The notes below the pieces were generated by a model. It did not search any database. It was not told where the DNA came from and saw only the letters and a list, made by a program, of their open reading frames with translations. Source: Streptomyces sp. P9-A2 (lineage in GTDB: Bacteria > Actinomycetota > Actinomycetes > Streptomycetales > Streptomycetaceae). Taken from it: 64,000 nt of DNA. Position 1 is the stretch's first letter, and each line of letters opens with the position of its first letter. The DNA lies in contig NZ_JAZIFX010000001.1 in the NCBI RefSeq assembly GCF_036634175.1, positions 7,006,001-7,070,000 of the forward strand, given 5' to 3'. Below, in pieces: positions 58,369 to 64,000 of this stretch. Position numbers and translations under genes: made by a program.

Positions 58369-60197
58369 CCCTGGGAAAGCGGGGGAGCAAGGGGGGCGGG
58401 CGGACCAAGCAGGACCGGAAGCGGGAGGCCGCGGCGGCGGCCTTCGACGAGGGGATGCGGCTGCTGCGGGCCGACCCGGCACTCGCCGCGGTCGAGTTCA
58501 CCGTCTGCCGCGACGAGAACTGCGACCTCGCCCCCCGCCACGGTCTGCTGCGGACCGACTCCGACGCCGTACTGCACATCCATCCGGACCGCCTGGCCGA
58601 CCCAGGGGAATGGGCCTGGGCCCTCGCGCACGCCGTCCTCCACCTCGGCTTCGGCCACGTCCCCGCCGTCCAGGGCGTGCGCGAGCAGCCGGACCGCCAC
58701 GACCTCGCCGCACGTTGCGTCGTCGTCAACCGCTTCCTCCTCGGGCACACCATCGGGACGACTCCCGAGGACCTGCCGGCCTCCTACCCCGACGGCGACG
58801 AGGACCAGCTCGCCGCCCGGTGGCGCAGGGACGGCCTGCCCGCCGCCTACGAACGCCGCGGCACCGCCGGCGGCGATCCGGACCTGCTGCTCGTGCCCTG
58901 GGCCGGCTGGTGGGGACAGCCGCCGGACCGGCAGCTCGCCTTCGCCACCGCCCTGACCCGCGCCGTGTCCGCCGCGATGGACCTGGCGGGCGGCCGCCGT
59001 GACAGCCCGGACGGCGAACCGACCGTGCTGCGCCCCTGGGCCAGGGCGCTGAGCTGGTTCGTCTCCTCGTACCCCCTGCTCGGCGGCATCGCGGCCGGCA
59101 TCACCCTGGTCGCCGACGCCGAACTCGCCCGCGCGCACCAGATCTCCGTAGCCGCCGTCGACGCCGAGGCCGGCGAGATCTACGTCAACCCGCTGTGCCG
59201 CCTCGAGGACGAGGAATGGCGCTTCGTGCTCGCCCACGAAATGCTCCACGCCGCCCTGCGCCACGGCGACCGCCGGGGCGGACGCGACCCCTACCTGTTC
59301 AACGTCGCCTGCGACTACGTCATCAACGGATGGCTGGAGGAGATGCGGATCGGCACCATGCCCGAGGGCCTGCTCCACGACCCCCGGCTCGCCGGACTGT
59401 CCGCCGAGGAGGTCTACGACCGCATCGCCGACGACCGGCGGCGCATGCTGCGCCTGGCCACCCTGCGCGGCAAGGGCCTCGGTGACATCCTCGGCGGGCG
59501 CCTCGGACCGCTCGACCCGTCCTGCCACGGAGTCGACCTGGACGGCTTCTACCGCCGCGGTCTCGCCCAGGGCCTGGACCTGCACCAGCGCCAGGGCCGC
59601 GGCCTCCTGCCCGGCGGGCTGATCGAGGAGATCCGCGCGCTCAGCCATCCGCCGCTGCCCTGGGACGCGCGGCTCGCCCGCTGGTTCGACGAGTACGTGC
59701 CCCGCCCCGAGCCCGTACGGTCCTACGCCCGCCCCGCGCGCCGGCAGGCGTCCACCCCCGACATCCCCCGCGCGGGCCGGTACTTCCCGCCCGAGGAGGT
59801 TGCCCGCTGCACCTTCGGCGTCGTCCTGGACACCTCCGGTTCGATGAGCCGGGTTCTGCTCGGCAAGGCGCTCGGCGCCATCGCCTCCTATGCCGAGGCC
59901 CGCGACGTACCGGCGGCCCGCGTGGTGTTCTGCGACGCGGCGCCGCACGACGCCGGCTATCTGCCCGTCACCGAGATCGCCGGACAGGTCCGGGTCCGCG
60001 GGCGCGGCGGCACGGTGCTCCAGCCCGGCATCGACCTGCTCCAGCGCGTGGACGACTTCCCGGGGACCGCGCCGGTCCTCGTCATCACCGACGGCTGGTG
60101 CGACGTGGTGCGGGTACGGCGCGAGCACGCCTACCTGGTCCCCCGCGGTGCACGGCTGCCGTTCACCGCTAAGGGGCCTGTCTTCCACGTCAGTTGA
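58365..60197 (+). CDS. Putative metallopeptidase with VWA-like domain, MoxR partner
   Basis: 610 residues. The N-terminal half is DUF2201-like: EWAWALAHAVLHLGFGHVPA, then FVLAHEMLHAALRHGDRRGG, a HExxH-type (HEMLH) zinc-peptidase motif, and NVACDYVINGWLEEMRIG. The C-terminal part (about 470-610) is VWA-like: FGVVLDTSGSMSRVLLGKAL (MIDAS D-x-S-x-S), VVFCDAAPHDAGY, RGRGGTVLQPGIDLL and VLVITDGWCDV. Two metal sites in one chain, coupled to a MoxR ATPase, look like a regulated protease/chaperone machine. GTG start overlapping moxR. Confidence 0.87.
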   Translation: MTLGKRGSKGGGRTKQDRKREAAAAAFDEGMRLLRADPALAAVEFTVCRDENCDLAPRHGLLRTDSDAVLHIHPDRLADPGEWAWALAHAVLHLGFGHVPAVQGVREQPDRHDLAARCVVVNRFLLGHTIGTTPEDLPASYPDGDEDQLAARWRRDGLPAAYERRGTAGGDPDLLLVPWAGWWGQPPDRQLAFATALTRAVSAAMDLAGGRRDSPDGEPTVLRPWARALSWFVSSYPLLGGIAAGITLVADAELARAHQISVAAVDAEAGEIYVNPLCRLEDEEWRFVLAHEMLHAALRHGDRRGGRDPYLFNVACDYVINGWLEEMRIGTMPEGLLHDPRLAGLSAEEVYDRIADDRRRMLRLATLRGKGLGDILGGRLGPLDPSCHGVDLDGFYRRGLAQGLDLHQRQGRGLLPGGLIEEIRALSHPPLPWDARLARWFDEYVPRPEPVRSYARPARRQASTPDIPRAGRYFPPEEVARCTFGVVLDTSGSMSRVLLGKALGAIASYAEARDVPAARVVFCDAAPHDAGYLPVTEIAGQVRVRGRGGTVLQPGIDLLQRVDDFPGTAPVLVITDGWCDVVRVRREHAYLVPRGARLPFTAKGPVFHVS

Positions 60198-60296
60198 CCT
60201 GGAGTGTGATCAGATGGGAGGCGGGAACCCGGTGACGCGGGTGCCCCGGACCAAGTACGGACCGGACACGCGTTCGGATATTTGGAAGGAACAGCC

Positions 60297-60725
60297 ATGG
60301 CAGCCACGCGCTCCGCACACACCGTTTGGGAAGGCAACCTCATCAAGGGCAGCGGGGTCGTCACCTTCGACTCCTCCGGCAGCATCGGCGAGCAGCCGGT
60401 CACCTGGGCGTCGCGTGCGGAGGAGGCGAACGGCAAGACCAGCCCCGAGGAGCTGATCGCCGCCGCGCACTCCAGCTGCTACTCGATGGCCTTCTCCAAC
60501 ATCCTCGACAAGGCCGGCAACCCGCCGACCCGCCTGGTGACCTCCGCCGACGTCACCCTCGTGCCCGGCGAGGGCATCACCGGCATCCACCTCACCGTCG
60601 AGGGCACCGTCCCCGGCCTGGACGAGGCGGCCTTCCTCGCCGCCGCCGAGGACGCCAAGGTCAACTGCCCGGTCAGCCAGGCGCTGAAGGGCACCGAGAT
60701 CACCCTGACGGCGAAGCTCTCCTGA
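60297..60725 (+). CDS. OsmC family peroxiredoxin
   Basis: 142 residues. Catalytic Cys pair: IAAAHSSCYSMAFSNIL and AKVNCPVSQALKGTEI; the conserved TSPEELIAAAH and LTVEGTVPGLDE are of OsmC type rather than Ohr. Reduces organic hydroperoxides, often under osmotic stress control. ATG at 60297 after GGAAGGA. No regulator next to it; the 99 bp upstream holds its promoter. Confidence 0.92.
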   Translation: MAATRSAHTVWEGNLIKGSGVVTFDSSGSIGEQPVTWASRAEEANGKTSPEELIAAAHSSCYSMAFSNILDKAGNPPTRLVTSADVTLVPGEGITGIHLTVEGTVPGLDEAAFLAAAEDAKVNCPVSQALKGTEITLTAKLS

Positions 60726-60870
60726 CCCGCTCGCCGCACCCGCAGGACACGCAGGACACCCGCAGGCCGCTCCGCAGGGGGCGGCCTGCGCCACGTCCGC
60801 GTCCGCCCGGAGGCCTCTGCCTCCAGGACCCCGGCCCGCGACGCCCCCGAACACGCAGGGAGACGCCCGT

Positions 60871-61599
60871 ATGACGTCACGGCCCGCCGTCTCCGCACAC
60901 CGGGGAGGCTCCGAACACGCCGCGCCCGCGACCCGTGAGGCCTACGAGGACGCCCTGCGGTCCGGCGCGGACTACGTCGAGTTCGACGTACGGCGCACGG
61001 CCGACGGAGTCTTCGTCGTCCACCACGACGCCCGCGCGGGACGCACCGGCCCGCCGCTGGCCACGCTCACCCACGCCGGGCTCTGCGCGCACGCCGGGTA
61101 CCCCGTTCCCGTCGTGGACGACGTCATGGAGCTGATCGCCGGAAAACTCGTAGGGCATCTCGACCTGAAGGAGACCGGTCACGAGCGAGAGGTGATCGAC
61201 CGCGCGATCGCCCTGCTCGGCAGGGACGGCTTCGTCGCCACCAGTCTGGAGGACCGTTCCGTCGCCGCGATCACCACGGCCTTCCCCGGCGTACGCACCG
61301 CGCTCTCCCTCGGCCGGGACGGCACCGGGGTCCCACGGGCCCGGCTGGCACGCACCCGGATCAGCGAACTGCTGCCCATGCGGCGGGTCCGTGCCTGCGG
61401 CGCCCACGGAATCGCGGCGCACCAGCGGCTCGCCCGTGGCGGGGCGCTGCGCGAAGCGGGCCGCAACGGGCTCTTCACCATGGTGTGGACGGTCAACGAC
61501 GACGCCCCGATGCGAGACTTCCTCACCGACCGCCGGGTGGACGTACTGATCACCGACCGCCCCCGGCGTGCCGTGGAACTGCGCGCCGCGAGCGGTTGA
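60871..61599 (+). CDS. Glycerophosphodiester phosphodiesterase
   Basis: 242 residues. GDPD TIM-barrel signature: SAHRGGSEHAAPATREAYED, GADYVEFDVRRTADGVFVV, HHDARAGRTG (catalytic His/Glu/Asp/His), then VVDDVMELIAGKLVGHLDLK and the C-terminal TMVWTVNDDAPMRDFLTDRR, VDVLITDRP. No signal peptide, so cytosolic: hydrolyses glycerophosphodiesters to glycerol-3-phosphate. RBS GGAGA upstream of the ATG. Confidence 0.92.
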   Translation: MTSRPAVSAHRGGSEHAAPATREAYEDALRSGADYVEFDVRRTADGVFVVHHDARAGRTGPPLATLTHAGLCAHAGYPVPVVDDVMELIAGKLVGHLDLKETGHEREVIDRAIALLGRDGFVATSLEDRSVAAITTAFPGVRTALSLGRDGTGVPRARLARTRISELLPMRRVRACGAHGIAAHQRLARGGALREAGRNGLFTMVWTVNDDAPMRDFLTDRRVDVLITDRPRRAVELRAASG

Positions 61600-61707
61600 C
61601 GAGTGCTCGACGAACCCTCCGGGCACACTATGGACATTGGCGCACTCGAGTTTTGTGCTGGAAGTCCGGGAGTCCGCAGGGGTGTGCCCTGACGGAAGGG
61701 GACAGCG

Positions 61708-63597
<1,890 letters not shown>

Positions 63598-63606
<9 letters not shown>

Positions 63607-63630
63607 CTGCTCAGTAGCTGCTCAGTAACT
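63598..63630. repeat. Three 11-bp direct repeats spanning two convergent stop codons
   Basis: Units GCTCAGTAGCT, GCTCAGTAGCT and GCTCAGTAACT in tandem. The dnaK TAG is in the first unit and the TGA of the convergent regulator is in the third, so the 3' ends of both genes are built from the repeat. Confidence 0.85.
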
Positions 63631-64000
63631 GTCCCGGAACTTCCGCAACAGCTTCTGCGTGTCCTCGGCGGAGGCGGCCCGCGCCGTCATGTGGTCCAGC
63701 ACCTCCAGGTGCACCGAGACCTCCTTGCGGGAGTCCAGATACAGGGCACCGGTCAGGTACTCGGTGAACACCATGTCGGGCAGTTCCGGCTCGGCGAACC
63801 GGAACAGCGAGAAGGGCGCATACGTCCCCGGGTGCGGGCCGTCGGCGAACTCGGCCACCTGGAGAGTGATCCGGTCCCGCTCGGACCACTCCAGCAACTT
63901 GTCGAACTGCTCGCGCATCACCCGGCCGTCCTGGGCCACCGGGCGCCGCAGGACCGTCTCCTCCACGATCACCCACAGGTGGGGCGGATCCCGGCGCTCC
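63622..64000 (-). CDS. XRE-family regulator, C-terminal DUF5753 domain (cut by right edge)
   Basis: The frame is open to the right edge. Visible C-terminal domain: HLWVIVEETVLRRPVAQDGR, MREQFDKLLEWSERDRITLQ, VAEFADGPHPGTYAPFSLF and FTEYLTGALYLDSRKEV, the DUF5753 effector domain that follows an N-terminal HTH in hundreds of Streptomyces regulators (BldB/AbaA-type loci, usually paired with a DUF397 gene). The HTH lies outside the window. An internal GTG at 63972 is not the start. Confidence 0.85.
   Translation of the reverse strand, partial: ERRDPPHLWVIVEETVLRRPVAQDGRVMREQFDKLLEWSERDRITLQVAEFADGPHPGTYAPFSLFRFAEPELPDMVFTEYLTGALYLDSRKEVSVHLEVLDHMTARAASAEDTQKLLRKFRDSY

Noticed and set aside
61600..61707. 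HspR (HAIR) operator upstream of dnaK
   Set aside because: The consensus CTTGAGT-N7-ACTCAAG is not present; only a CTCGAG hexamer is seen, which is insufficient.

Overview
The window is high-GC actinobacterial chromosome and is almost certainly from a Streptomyces. The evidence is strong third-position GC bias, GTG starts, many 4-bp ATGA/GTGA gene overlaps, the gas-vesicle gene order gvpO-A-F-G-Y-Z-J-L-S-K, a crotonyl-CoA carboxylase/reductase (ethylmalonyl-CoA) operon, and actinobacterial families such as Holin-X and the DUF5753-type regulator. No rRNA, tRNA or CRISPR array was seen.

Layout. 1-1587: DNA alkylation repair (alkA, cut by the left edge, then ogt). 1520-2368: an MHYT membrane sensor. 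2588-11313: a Nudix hydrolase gene split in two by an 8.2-kb mobile element (2946-11161). The two halves lie at 11313-11158 and 2945-2588. A direct CCGCCG hexamer flanks the element, and removing the element with one hexamer copy restores one open frame of 167 codons. The element carries four translationally coupled transposition genes (three tyrosine-recombinase-like proteins and a small coiled-coil/HTH protein) and a divergent cargo pair (membrane protein and TetR regulator) around a 48-bp perfect palindrome. 11649-15121: glycerate kinase, a 60-unit heptanucleotide array, pssA and psd. 15292-24670: ethylmalonyl-CoA pathway genes (ccr, ecm/meaA, lyase, hydratase, acyl-CoA dehydrogenase), a TetR regulator and a double-module 3-hydroxyacyl-CoA dehydrogenase. 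Together these would convert acetoacetyl-CoA through crotonyl-CoA and ethylmalonyl-CoA towards glyoxylate and propionyl/methylmalonyl units.

25058-29596 holds assorted genes plus relics of two different TnpB-like transposases on either side of a SRPBCC gene. 29597-34679 is a peptide or muropeptide salvage operon (M55, M20, S9, LD-carboxypeptidase). 35435-37058 contains a VOC protein, a Holin-X protein and two dead genes: a frameshifted F420-dependent oxidoreductase and a decapitated NDH-2. 37045-45389 is a tightly packed run of transketolase, a LigD-type polymerase and the ten-gene gas-vesicle cluster, closed by a 21-bp-stem terminator.

45476-64000 is mostly conserved chromosomal genes: a small hydrophobic protein, a methyltransferase, an ABC-F protein, several small DUF proteins, a secreted repeat protein, an aminotransferase-like protein without a recognisable PLP lysine, DedA and a metallo-beta-lactamase-fold hydrolase, a holin-phosphodiesterase fusion, a MoxR ATPase with a metallopeptidase/VWA partner, OsmC, a glycerophosphodiesterase, a second-type DnaK and an edge-truncated regulator.

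The strongest discovery is the element in the Nudix gene. Its boundaries, attachment core, subterminal repeats, coupled recombinases and operator can all be read directly from the sequence.
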